Below the pieces are notes generated by a model. The model had not been told where the DNA came from. It made no database searches and saw nothing but the letters and a program-made list of their open reading frames with translations. Made by a program: the position numbers and the translations under genes. 64,000 bases of DNA from Pratylenchus scribneri (Eukaryota > Nematoda > Chromadorea > Rhabditida > Pratylenchidae). Positions 8,602 through 20,000 of this stretch are shown here, piece after piece; the stretch's first letter is position 1, and each line of letters starts with the position of its first letter. The stretch lies in contig JAQSEB010000127.1 of assembly GCA_030063045.1 (NCBI GenBank), positions 1 to 64,000 on the forward strand. The letters are read 5' to 3'.

Positions 8602-8709
8602 TTGACCATAGACATAAAACGAGGAATGGGAGTGAGTCGTAAGTTAATTGATTGGTCATAAAATGACCCATACGACTCATCCACCCATTCCCCCATTTAT
8701 GTATAGGTC
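8602..8709. repeat. Imperfect palindrome in the divergent promoter region
   Basis: In the 610-base spacer between the divergent genes (8200-8809), GAGTCGTA (8634-8641) pairs with TACGACTC (8671-8678), and GGTCAT (8654-8659) pairs with ATGACC (8663-8668). The homology extends outward through a GGAATGGG box to TTGACCATAGACATAAA (8602 on) and its counterpart ending near 8709. Arms are about 40 bases. It could be a shared operator, a replication signal or a small inserted foldback element. The rest of the spacer is AT-rich with repeated ATGAGGAA words. Confidence 0.55.
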
Positions 8710-8809
8710 ATTAAATTGAAGATAATTAAATTAATTGTAGTTAATAAATTGAAATAAATTAATTGTATTTAGGATTTTCTAATAAAATAATAATATTTGT
8801 TTTTAATTG

Positions 8810-10851
8810 ATGGACGAGATTCGCGCAATGGAGGAACAACTGGCCGAGAGGGTAAATTATTTAAAAATAATATTTATTAATATTCCTTTTTTTTTAAGAA
8901 ACAACGTGAAAAGGAGAAGAAAATGTTGGAAATGGATGGTTTGAAAGCACAGGTCAAACAATTGGTAAGATATTTTTTTCTAAACTAATTTTTTATTAAT
9001 TATTAAGGATGATCAAATGGCACCTTTAGCAAGCCAAAGGAAGGATTTGATGAGGCAAATCCAAGTCAAGGTTATTATTTTTTAAAATAATATTAATAAT
9101 AAACTGTATTTAGAAAAATGAGATAGATCTCTTGGATTGCGGCTCCTCCTCCTCAAATTCTTCTAAGACGTCTCAAGCAGCCAAGGTTTTGAGGACATTA
9201 ATATTTTGAGAAAAGTTTTTCTAGATCAAAAAACCGAGCAAGAAGGAAATGATTGATGGGACGGGATTGGAAATTAAGAATGAGCCGTTGGAAATTAAGA
9301 ATGAGCCGGGCGAATTTGTGAGTTTTTTGTTTTGAGGATTGCATATATTTTTTATTTTTAGCCAAAGGCAGCGGTTGAACAAGTTGGCGATAAAATTAGA
9401 GTTTGATTTTTAATTATTTTTTAAAAATACTTTTTTTTATTTTTACAGTGTGCCCGATGTCACTTCTACAAAAAAGGAAAAAAAGGGGATTACAATTTTG
9501 AGCGGCACGTTGATAAAGATAAGCCGTGTGAGGTTTGTTTTTTTTATAATTATATATATTTATATATTTTTCTTTATAGAAATGGTCCATCCAAACGATT
9601 TTGGCAAAACGATCGCACAATGCGAAAGGTTTGGGTGATTTTGAGGGAGGGCTTGAGGAAAATGAGGAGAAAATGAGGAAGAATGAGGTAAATTTATTAT
9701 TTTTATTTCAAAGAAACGTAACAATATTTTTAGACAAAGAGGAAAATGGAGCCTAATAATTTTGAAGAAGGCGAAGTCGAATTGAAGAAAATGAAGACGG
9801 AGATTGGAGAGACGGAGGTTGTGGAGTTTGGGGAGAATGGTTTTGAGGTAAATTGGAAGAAAATAATGAAAATATATTTTTATTTAGGATGGTCAAAAGA
9901 TGAAGTTGCGAAGCGGGAGCCGTCGGTCAAATCCTCGTCAAAAGGCATTGGCCAAACTTCAGCAAGAGCGAAAGGATAAAGAGATGCTCAAGGTTAACAA
10001 TATTTTTTATATAAATCTTACGTAATTAGGAATTTTATAAGGAGGGATGGAAATTGAATAAAGATGAGATGCGGGTTGAATATGAAAAATTGGTATAAAA
10101 ATGTAAAAGAAATTTTTATATGTTTTTTTTTATAGAAGAAGCAAGTCGAGGCCTCAAAAGATGGTGGAAAGGAATTGGCAAAAAAGGGGGAAATTGTGGA
10201 CCCGACGAATGAGGGAAAAATTGACGAAGAAAAGAAGGAGCAAAATGAAGAAGAAGTTGAGGAAATTGTTAATGAGACAATTTTCAAGGAGGAAGAAGGG
10301 CCAAAAAATGGAGAAGAAAATGAGGATGAGAAAAGGAAGATTGAGGAGGCCAATGCGGAATTAAATTTGAATAAAGATGGCGAAGAAGGTAAAGGCGAAG
10401 GTATTGTGAAAATGAAAAATGAAGAAAATGTGGATGAGGTTTTGGGTGATGAGAAGAAAGAGGGTGATGAGAAAAAGGTTGGAATTTTATAAAAATTAAA
10501 AAATTTTTTAATACCATTTCCAGGTTATCACCGTCAAAATAGAAAAAGAGGAGAAAATTGAAGAAGAAGAGAAGGTTGAAATGGACACGGCAATGGAGCC
10601 AATTTTCATTGTTGGAGAGAATGTTGATGAGAAAATGGATGCAAAGAAAGAAGAGCCGACTTTGATCAATGGAGTGGATGAGGAAAATGGAAAGGGAAAA
10701 ATTGACGGAAAGGAAAATGAGGAAATTGGCCAAAAGGAAGAGGTTGAAATTTTATTTTTAATAATTTTTATATTATTTCCAGTTTTTGGGGTCGAAGGTC
10801 ATCAAAGAAGAAGAGGGGGATGAAATTGAAGGAAATGGTTTCGCCTTTTGA
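8810..10851 (+). CDS. Fourteen-exon acidic/basic protein, all introns phase 0
   Basis: Exons 8810-8851, 8899-8964, 9008-9070, 9114-9185, 9225-9317, 9362-9400, 9449-9532, 9580-9687, 9734-9847, 9888-9992, 10030-10092, 10136-10477, 10524-10742 and 10783-10851 give 492 residues. Every exon length is a multiple of three, and all thirteen introns are 37-49 bases and phase 0. The N-terminus is coiled-coil (AMEEQLAERKQREKEKK). Exon 5 has a tandem LEIKNEP repeat. Exon 7 holds a possible zinc site C126-x2-C129-x15-H145-x6-C152. Exon 10 is basic (KLRSGSRRSNPRQKALAKLQ). The last three exons are Glu/Lys-rich (EENEDEKRKIEE). A nuclear, nucleic-acid-linked role is plausible but no family is recognised. Antisense ORFs over the last exons are shadows of this composition. 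Confidence 0.8.
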
Positions 10852-12464
10852 GGAAAAAAGAAGGAGATGAGGTTTGGAAAGTGGAAAAATGAAGGAAGGA
10901 AGGCGAATAATATTTTAACATATATCACAATTAATCAAAAATGAAAGACCAATTCTCAAATTTATTTTAACCAAAAATGGCATTTTTTTCTCATAATAAC
11001 TCTTGATAAAATTTGATGACCTTTTTTTTTTAATGTTTTAAAATTATTTATTTGAAAAATAGAATGTAAAAATGAAAAGAAATAGATTTGATTTTATCAT
11101 CGTTCTTTTTGTTTCTTCCTCGTTTCGGTAATATTTGAAGGTTGTCGGTGGCATCGATTGAAAAGGAGGCAGCACCTTTAAAAGAATTGAACCATTAAAT
11201 TTTCCCTCATATTTTTTCCCTTCCTCATATTTTTTTTCCCACCTCTCCCTCATATTTCCAAAAGATGGTCCCCTCTCAAAATTCCAATGAGGAGGATAGG
11301 TTTGAGCTGGCACCTTCTCGGCTGACCCCCACTCTGACTTTGGTCCCGCCTCACACAGAACGGTCAATGGCTATCCGATTTTGGGCTTAAGAGGTATAGA
11401 GTCTCTTTTCTCTAACCTAACAATTAAAATGAGGAGGATAGACACCGGCTGTTGCGCGAGAGGGGGACAAGCGGATGGGCAGAGGCTTAAGAAGGGACAT
11501 AGATGTCGGCTAAAACTAATCGATTACCTTAGCTATGTTTCACCGACCGGTGAAGGGATTATCAACTAGCCACATTTCTTTTGGTGTTCGATGAAGGATA
11601 AGCCAAAGAAGGGTAAAATTCAACAAAAAACCGAGCGGGGGAATCAGCAAGGAATTTATGCGCAAAATTGCATTCAACATTTCAATATATTACCTATTCT
11701 GTTAAATAATAAGTATAAATAATTAAAGTGTATATATAATGTGTGATTCAGAAAAATCATATGAAGGAACTTTCTCCTCTATTTATTTGAAATTAAATTG
11801 TTATTTTCATTCTTCACTATAATTAATAAAATAGTGCATTTGTTTTCTCCATGTGACATTTTAATAAATTACTAATCATAAAGCTTTTACTTTAAATTAT
11901 AGTTCAGAAAATATTTTTTGCTTTAGAAATTACATTTTTCCGATAGTAGAGTAGACGGACAGCTGAATTTTTTAAACATCATAAAATTAATTAAATATGG
12001 AAAAGGGCAATTAATGCACTTTGGAAACTAATGGAATATCTTATCATTAGACAAAGAAACGGAATATTTCCTTATGTAAATTAAAATTAGGAAGATTTTT
12101 TTCTTTTGCGACATTTCCATCGACGACATTTTGTAGGGGCGCTCTCGAATGGTGAATAGAACTAGTAAAATAAAAAAAATTAAAAAAATGCCAAACACAT
12201 ACTGGGCAAAATATCCACATTTTTCTTTACATTAATTAATTAATTAATTAACAATTAAAGCAATGAGATTGTATGAGATTTGAGACACTGATAGTAGCTG
12301 ATCACCAATCAGTGTGTACTTTATTTCCTCTTTAATCATTCAATCAATTTTGACTAAAGTGATGATCAAATTTACTATGTTTAGATTGGAAATTCCAAAA
12401 GTAATTTAGTAATTTTATAAAACATTTTATTTTGTGTTTTATCAGATAATTTATATTAAAAGAA
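10852..12464. other. Intergenic, no supported gene
   Basis: AT-rich spacer. A minus-strand ORF at 11044-11367 (107 residues, with a Phe-rich C-terminus) overlaps runs of CCCTCATATTTTTTCC-like repeats and has no recognisable domain; I do not call it. The segment around 11340-11640 is less AT-rich than its surroundings (for example ACCGACCGGTGAAGGG) but gives no long ORF or recognised RNA. The right boundary of the Polinton may fall here, but its terminal repeat cannot be identified without the left end. Confidence 0.4.
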
Positions 12465-14187
12465 ATGATAAGTCATCAATCATTGGCTACGAAAAATCGA
12501 AAACAATTTAAACAGGATGCACAATTAGCCGAGCTTCGGAAAAGGAAAAGCAACACATCTGATGATGATAATAATAATAAACATCGAGGAATGAAGGCAA
12601 TTAAAAATATGCACAAGAAATTTGAGGTTTTTACTAGACATTTAATATAAAATATTCATTCTAAATATGGTTTTCTTATGGCCCTTGACATTTCCTATTA
12701 ATCAAATTCCAATTGAAAAATCGAGAAATTTTGAATTCAGTCTGCAAATTTATAGATCCAAAATCAAACTATTGTTTTTTTACTCTCATTTCAAATTTTG
12801 AGATAGCCCTCAGTTCCATTGGACACATATTTTCACCTCCCCCAATTCCCTGAAAATTCCCGGCTAAAATTAAAACCAAAAATAATTTGATACTTTTATC
12901 AAATATCCACCAAGCACCAGCAGCAGTTTTTGAATACTCTGATGAAGTACTCATATATCAATCATAGGTTAGCTCTAATCTACTCCGAAGTCTTATTAAG
13001 ATGATATTGTTTGGATCCTAGGATAATGATGAGAAAATATTGGCCAATTTAAGGGAACCATGACCATGACCTGACCTTGGTAGTGTTCAAAATATGCTTG
13101 CAGTACAGATAACCGATAAGTGCCCATAATTTTTAGTCATATGAATAAACAAGCAGCGGCTCAAGCTCTAAAAAACAAAATAGCGAAGAAGAAGAAATTT
13201 CCATAATTGGATTGAAAAGTGGCAAAATTTCGAAGAAAAATAAAAGAAAAGATGAAGAAGAAATTTTGTTCATCGGAGAAAAAAAGAAGACTAAAAAGAA
13301 TAAAAAACGGCGGAATGTTACAGAGGAAAAAATGGGCACTAAAGAAGAATTTGATGTACTTCCACAAATGGCCACATTGTCCCAAGATGCGAAACGTTCA
13401 GCCCAATTGGCACAACAAATGTTTGGACCACAAAGAAGGTTTAATGCATTCATTATTAAAATTATATAAAAAAAAGAAATCTCATCTTTTGTCCAAATTT
13501 AAATAATTGTTGATTAATACTTTAATTTATGCCATCCAAATCCAACATCCATGATCCATCCGTTTAATTTTTGCCAAAAATATTAATAAATTCCAAAGTA
13601 TGTCTAAATTAAGATGAAAAAAATACATTATCGCAGATGAATTCCTGACTGAGATGTTTTTGACCTAAAATAGACTTTTTTTTCAGGATGGGTCTAGGTC
13701 TAGGCTCTAGGAGAGGCCGGTTAACCGAAATTTTCAGGCACGTATTTGTGGCCCTTTTCAAAGACATAATTTATAACCAGATATCCATCCTCATCTAAAG
13801 CCTTGCCAAAATCTTAAAATTCTCATTCTCTTGGCCCTAATTTTCTCTGTTTTCATATATAAGTTATCGTTTTTGATAAGAACTGCAAAATTCTGTGACA
13901 CAAATTTTGCCATACGGGACAGGCCTTCTGAAATTAATTAGATATTTATTATTAAATATAAATAATTATATTTTTGTAGTTAAAAATATTTTCCTCCTAC
14001 AATCCTTTTCATTTTCAGCAAGTTAAAACCTCGTTCTTTGGCTACTAACAAAAATTTTTTGGCCCGAACATTGCATTCGGTTGAAATGGATCGACAAGAA
14101 TGGGAAGAGAGGAAAGCCGCCGCAATTAAACGGGGCAAACGAAATATGGCCAAAATGGAAAGTGATGGAAAAACAAACAATAAATGA
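12465..14187 (+). CDS. Lys-rich nuclear-type protein, model incomplete
   Basis: Two exons join securely: 13154-13438 and 14019-14187 (phase 2, Ser at the junction), ending in the stop at 14185-14187. They encode a Ser/Glu/Lys-rich segment with two similar acidic-hydrophobic motifs (EEEEISIIG and DEEEILFIG, both like SUMO-interacting motifs), a run of Lys (KKKTKKNKKRR), then MATLSQDAKRSAQLAQQMFG and a basic end (EERKAAAIKRGKRNMAKM). A possible first exon is 12465-12623 (ATG then SHQSLATKNRKQF); its phase does not fit exon 13154 directly, so at least one exon is missing or it is a separate gene. SLATKN/SLATNK occurs in both the first and last exon. Family not recognised. Confidence 0.5.
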
Positions 14188-15238
14188 AAAGGAATAAAGC
14201 AAAAATAAAAATTATAAACACTAAAATATGACTATGAATTGAAGTTTAAATTACATAATAATTAAACTTGACTGTATTACATTTTAAGAATGATTGTGAT
14301 ATTCTATTTCGGCCCATTCACACATTTATTTTCGTTCCTTCCAAATGCTTTCAATTCACATACTTATTTAAAATCACAAAAATTTAATTTGTTGACATTT
14401 GCTGAATGAATTGTAGTGTAAAAATTGTTGATTAGGAAAGGAGGCTATCAAAGAGGTTTGATTGATCAAGGCTAATTTGTTTTTAAAGTGAATTAGAAAT
14501 GCGTGGTAAAAAATGAATTTTTAATTACATTTTTATCTGTCTACCCAATAAAATAAAAAATAATACAATTCGGATTATTACAAATTAAATCGAAAAATGT
14601 TGGGTGCGGAGTCCGGCGGACTCTGGAAATACGGAATATAAAACGGAAATTCACATGTTTTGTCCGCTTTTTCTCATCAATGGCAATCAATAAATCTCCG
14701 TCATTATTTTTATGTTAATTAGGGCTTCAATGAGCTTCATCTCATCCTATTGCCTCTACAAATCATTATTACACTTTCTCACTTTCTCAAATTTCTTTGA
14801 TTTACTTTCATTTCTCAATCAAATGGTAATACAAAATTGCCTAAATGAGAATATAAAATCATCTCATCAAATAAATCCTACATTCCCTTCGTCAAATTAT
14901 GATTTCAATATACGATGGATTTCAGCCCACATCCCCGTGCTCATTCAGCTGAATTTCCAACAAAAATTCCCTCGATTCCTTTCTATGTTTGCATCTGCCT
15001 CAATGGGAAGCTTTCTGACTCTGATATGGGCATGGGCATTCACAAACCTCCCCCCCCCCCCCTGTTTAATCGTTAATCATTGAAACTGATTTTGTTTGCC
15101 AGCAATAATGTCATAGAATGTTAGAGAAAATTGCTAGCCTGACGAAGTGAAGGATGGTGACCACCATTAAATTAGAAAATTTATATCCAATTTATGAAAT
15201 CCTCCTCTCATTTATTTTATAAGAAATAAATATATTCA
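14188..15238. other. Upstream block of secreted-protein copy 1
   Basis: No gene. It contains the non-coding sequence that precedes members of the secreted family: a GGAGTCCGGCGGACTC/TTTTGTCCGC box (14610-14670) shared with 32150-32210; a CATTCAGCTGAATTT box (14942-14956) shared with 32572 and 43207; a 12-base C run (near 15050) matched by a C run near 32677; then AGAATGTTAGAGAAA and AAATCCTCCTCTCATT just before the ATG, shared with copies 2, 3 and 5. An ORF at 14712-15083 runs through these repeats and is not credible as a gene. Confidence 0.55.
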
Positions 15239-16825
15239 ATGGCCCTTCCAAAGTTGTTAGTTTTTCTCCTTTTGATGTTGGCATCATTCACTTCTGGGGC
15301 CCCACGAAATTCGCTAAGTAATTCTCAAGCATTTAAACTTTTGGCATCATATTTTAATGGTGGCTTATATCATCCGACAAATTCTGATAGCAACAAAGCT
15401 CCAAAATTAAATTCTGAAAATGGGGCCTACAAGTTTCCGACATTAAATTCTGAGGCCTACAAATTTCCAAGATTTAATGCGGAGGCGTACAAAGTTCCGA
15501 CAATAAATGCTGATGAGGGCTTCAAATTTTTGAAAAATAATTGGCAAATCATGTCTATTCTCAAAACAGGTTATACCCAATAGCATTGTATTTTTTTTAT
15601 AATTACAATGAAAATCAAAAAATGATGAAAATTAATATTTATTTTTTAGGACCAATAAATTCTCATGCCTTAAAACTTCTGGCATCATATATTGATGCCT
15701 TAAATACTATTCCGACCAATTCTGATGACCACAAAATTCCGATATCGAATTCAGAGGTCTTTCCGAAAGATAATTGGCAAATCCCGTCCATTCCCAATGA
15801 GAATTTTAAAACAGGTAAACCAACACGGGCTATATTCAAAATTAAATAAATTCAAAGAAAATCAAAAAACAAACTACAAATTAAATTTATTTTTAGATCA
15901 TATAATTTTGTAAGCATTTTAGGCAATTGACAAAATTTAATTTTCTAGCTTAAAATATTTCTTAATGAGTAAAATTTCTTGAATTAATTTAAATGAGCTA
16001 ATAAATGTATAATGATATTTTTATGTTGATTTATCTTCAGCAGAAAGTGTGCTACAAAATGATGAAGAGTTTGAAAAACAGATTGAGGAATATGAGGAAA
16101 TTAAAAATAAAATAAAAGAATTGCAAAAAGAAATAACTTTTCTAGAGAAACTAGAAGCAAAAAACGCAAAAATGGAGGCCATTTATGAGGAAATAATAAA
16201 GGATTATTTAACGAGGAAGAGAAACCTATTGTTTTGTACAATGGTAAGTGGGCAAATGATATAGAGAATTCATAAAAGTGAATTGAAAAGTTTTCAAAAA
16301 TTTTAAAATGGATAAGCAAATTTATTGGTACTTTTCCGTTATCTGTGCTCAGATTTTTTTTAGGTCTACTGGTAGGTCAACAAGGGAAATGTACAGGTGA
16401 TCCCTATGGGTCATCTGGTATAGGGTTAAGGTCCTTAGGGGATAGGTTATCATTTCACATATCCCTAACCCTAACCCTAATCACCTATAGAGGGACCCTT
16501 CATTCAAAAAAATCTGAGCACAGATAACGGAAAAGTACCAATTTATTTATGTCCAAATATTTTAACGTAAAAAATTATTATTTCCATAATACATATATTT
16601 AAAAAGGAGAAAAAACTGTGGCATGAAGCACGTTTAGCCAAGCTTAAAAGTAAGAAAAAATTAAAGGAAAGACAATGCTGTTTGAATACACAGCAAATGA
16701 AAGTGGATAAATTTTGTCCAGAAGTGATGGAGGCTCACAAGGAAAGAGAATTCATTCGGCAATTGGAAGAATATTATTATCACGAAAGAAGCATTGCCAA
16801 TGGGAGTCATTTTGAGGGAAATTGA
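15239..16825 (+). CDS. Secreted coiled-coil family, copy 1 (duplicated variable exon)
   Basis: Exons 15239-15569, 15650-15814, 16041-16243 and 16607-16825, 305 residues. Exon 1 has a signal peptide (LLVFLLLMLASFTSG) and a short repeat (AYKFPTLNSE, AYKFPRFNAE, AYKVPTINAD). Exon 2 is a phase 1-1 duplicate of exon 1 material: both have KLLASY, PTNSD and KDNWQI/KNNWQI, and both end in a KTG codon split by the donor. Exon 3 is a predicted coiled coil (FEKQIEEYEEIKNKIKELQK) with KRNLLFC at its end. The last exon starts EKKLWHEARLAKLK, has CC and C residues and ends SHFEGN. Exon 3 begins at a CAGCAG tandem acceptor. Intron 3 carries a 213-base MITE. A secreted, possibly host-directed role is inferred from the signal peptide, rapid variation and clustering only. 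Confidence 0.75.
16327..16539. mobile_element. hAT-like MITE in the last intron of copy 1
   Basis: 213 bases with perfect terminal inverted repeats of about 34 bases starting GGTACTTTTCCGTTATCTGT. The flanks are an exact 8-base direct repeat AATTTATT (16319-16326 and 16540-16547), the size typical of hAT transposons. The interior contains three tandem CCCTAA units near 16466-16484. No coding capacity. Related to 41570-42165, 48431-48627 and 63281-63462. Confidence 0.85.
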
Positions 16826-17035
16826 AGGAAAAAAAAGTACAGCAATCATAGCTCTTTTTTATAATTTTGGGAGTATTGAGTGAGAATTATATTTAATTAT
16901 TAAATATCCAATTTCGCGGCCCATTCACACATTTATTCGTTCCTTTCAAGTCCATATATTCACAAATGTTTAAAAAATGTCCGAATTTATCAAAATTAAA
17001 AATTCATTCTTTTCATCTTTTCATTTTCATTCCAT

Positions 17036-20000
17036 TCAATTTTCTTGACGTTGTCCGTCGGCGCTAAATTCCCGAACCGAAGGGTCGCCTTCGAGTCCGA
17101 GCAGCCAAAATGTCTCAAGCACTCCTTTGCCCTAAAAAGGTTCAAATTTTCAATAGAAATATTTTATAACAATAAATAATATCAAATAAAATCATTTAAT
17201 TTTATGATTTTTATGGCATCGATACTAGCAAATGTAAATGTATTGGAATAAATTACCCAGTTTCCTATATTTAGAATTTTATAAGGAAAATATTAATAGA
17301 AATAATTAATAAAAAATTTAATTTTATAGCCTCTGAAATTACCGGAATCATAGAGTTTAATAATAATTAGTGGGCGGATTTTTATTGATATCAATATTTT
17401 TCTTGCGAACTTAAAATAGCTTTAAAACAACATAAAACACGTTTTTATCAAGGTTTTAGTTGATTTGCGTGAACTTTTATGTCAATATTCATCAATATTT
17501 TGCTATTTTTTGGCCGTCAATATTGATATCAATATTTCGGCATTTTTTGACAATTATTGGCAATTTTTGTCAATATTTTGAAGATCTTAGATAAAAAATT
17601 GAGATTTTTTAAAAAATCGAAAATTTTTTAAAAAAATTTTGGAAATTTTTAGAAAAATTTTCACGATTTCTTAAAAAATGCAAGAAAAAAGTTCATTTTG
17701 TGATTTTTTGAAAATAATTAATGAAAAAGTTGATTTTGGAAAATTTTTGAAAAATTATTGATGTGTGTAAAAATTTTAGGAAATGGATTTTGAAATTTTT
17801 TGAATAAAAAACTTTGAAATATGAATAATTTTTGATTAAGGATATGGAAAAATATTTTTTTCGAAATTTTTGATAAAATATAGCAATTTTTAAAAAAAAT
17901 TTTCATCAATATTTCTTCAATATTTTGCCTATTTTGGGAAATTATATCAATATTTTAACAATTTTATGTCAATATTTTATGCCTATATTTCGGAATTCTA
18001 TATCAATATAAATCCGCCCCCTAATAATAATATATAATTTATTTGTTTTAATTATTTGAAAACCGAATTGTGTTTTCCTCACCTTTACAATAATTTCGCC
18101 TCTTGCCTGAGTCACATAACCGCCCAAAACATTGACCAAGAAATGATTGGTTGAAGAGGATATATGAATGCGCATTGCTAAAAATATTGGAAAATTTATT
18201 ATTCTTCATCTGGATTATTTTAAAAATGGTTAATTTATTTTCCAAAACTCCAGTTGGGTAGGAAAAAAATAACTCAGATCAAAGAGAGAGAATGGCATAA
18301 TTATTGGGTTTAAATGGCTTAAAGTCCAATTCGCTTTAAATTAAGGTAATTTTTACGTTTTGAGTTGCTTTCCATTCGGGATGCCGTGTTGATTGTATCA
18401 CCAAAAAGGCAATAACGTGGCATGGAGAGGCCAACAACTCCAGCCACTGTCGATCCCGTATGAATGCCAATTCTCATTCGGAGGCGTTCATTCGGTAAAT
18501 GTGGAATGGAGAAATGGACCAAATTGCGCATAAACTGTCAAATATATTCACGGAAAATTATTATCTATCCAATGCAACCAACCGCCAATGACATGTCCGC
18601 AATGTGTTTGGCATGTTCATTCCCATTTCGATGGGGTAACCCAGAGACGCACAAATATCCATCGCCAATTGTTTCCACTTTATACACGTCAAATTCGGCA
18701 ATGATCGAATCGAGTAAAGTGTACAAATTATTCAACAAATTGACAACCTAATAATTTTTTTAAAGAAAAAAAATAAAAATAATAAATTTAATTTAGTAAA
18801 TTTGATTAAAAAATGTTTATGTAAAATTGTAAAATTAAAATACTTGAAAAACTTTAAATGAAAAATTTAGAATAAATTTTTTAAAATTTAATTAATGATT
18901 TAAAATTTAAAAATTCAATTCAAATTTTGTTTTGCCTACTTGAAGAGGTGAACATCGACTGGCCAAAGTGGTGAATGAGACCACATCGGAGAAGAAAACG
19001 GTGACACATTCAAAGGATTCGGGCTCAACGGATTGACCCAGTTTCAATTTATCGGCAACCTATGCAAATTCATATTAAATTAAATTAATTTCAAAATGGA
19101 TTACCTGTTTAGGCAACATTCGATACAGTAAAATATCCGACTTTTTCTTTTCCTCTACCAATTCTTTGGTTCTTTCCTCCACCTCTTCCTCCAATGAACC
19201 GGCATATTGTTCAAGCATATTGAAAACATGGTCCATTAGATTTGTGCTTCGCCCAGTGTTCATTGATTGCAAAAGAGTGCGCACTGTTTCCATTTTTGGT
19301 CTAATAAATGAAAATTAGAGGCTTTAAATTTAATTAAAATTTTATTTATTGCCAAATAAATATATATACAATCTATCAAACAAATCAATAAACATGACTT
19401 TTTATAAAAAATTTTTTAACCATTTTCACGAGTTTAGAATATATAAAATAATAGGTAAATTTGCGAAATTCTATACTAATATTCTATAAAAATTAATTTA
19501 TTAATTTTATACAAGTTTGTATTGCATATAGTTTATTATTTAAAATAATTTAAAATCTCTATTTTCCAAATATTTGTAATAATATTACCGATCCGATGCA
19601 TTCTCACTCCAACAATCTTTGACCAAATGCAACAAGGCTGGTGACAAATCTTGGCTGCTTGGTTCCAATTTTGGGCGAAATGGTGTACGGCCTCCCTTTC
19701 GAAGCATATAAACAATTTCTAAGTAAAAATTAATCTATACTTATTATTTTGATGCCAAAATTTTACCTTCAACATTGCCCTTTGTGTCCCCTTGTTCCCA
19801 TATTGGTTTCATATTGATGATTTCGGCACAAACAATCGCAAAACTGAACACATCGCCAGCCTTATTCCCCAATGTGTTATTTTCACGAATTAATTCAGGG
19901 GCAGTCCAAACCAAATCTGAAATTAATACGTAATTTTTGTTATAAAATGTTAATAAATTTCGACCTTTTGGCTCGCGTTTTTCGTGTGCTCGAAAGAAAT

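Noticed and set aside
10018..10733. Long minus-strand ORFs (10018-10353, 10284-10733)
   Set aside because: They are antisense to Glu/Lys-rich exons of the 14-exon gene; Phe/Ser/His-rich composition is the complement of GAA/AAG codons.
14712..15083. ORF of 123 residues
   Set aside because: It lies in the non-coding block repeated upstream of other family copies and contains the C-run; the frame is not conserved.
16460..16490. Interstitial telomere
   Set aside because: Only three units, centred in a MITE with perfect ends and target duplication.
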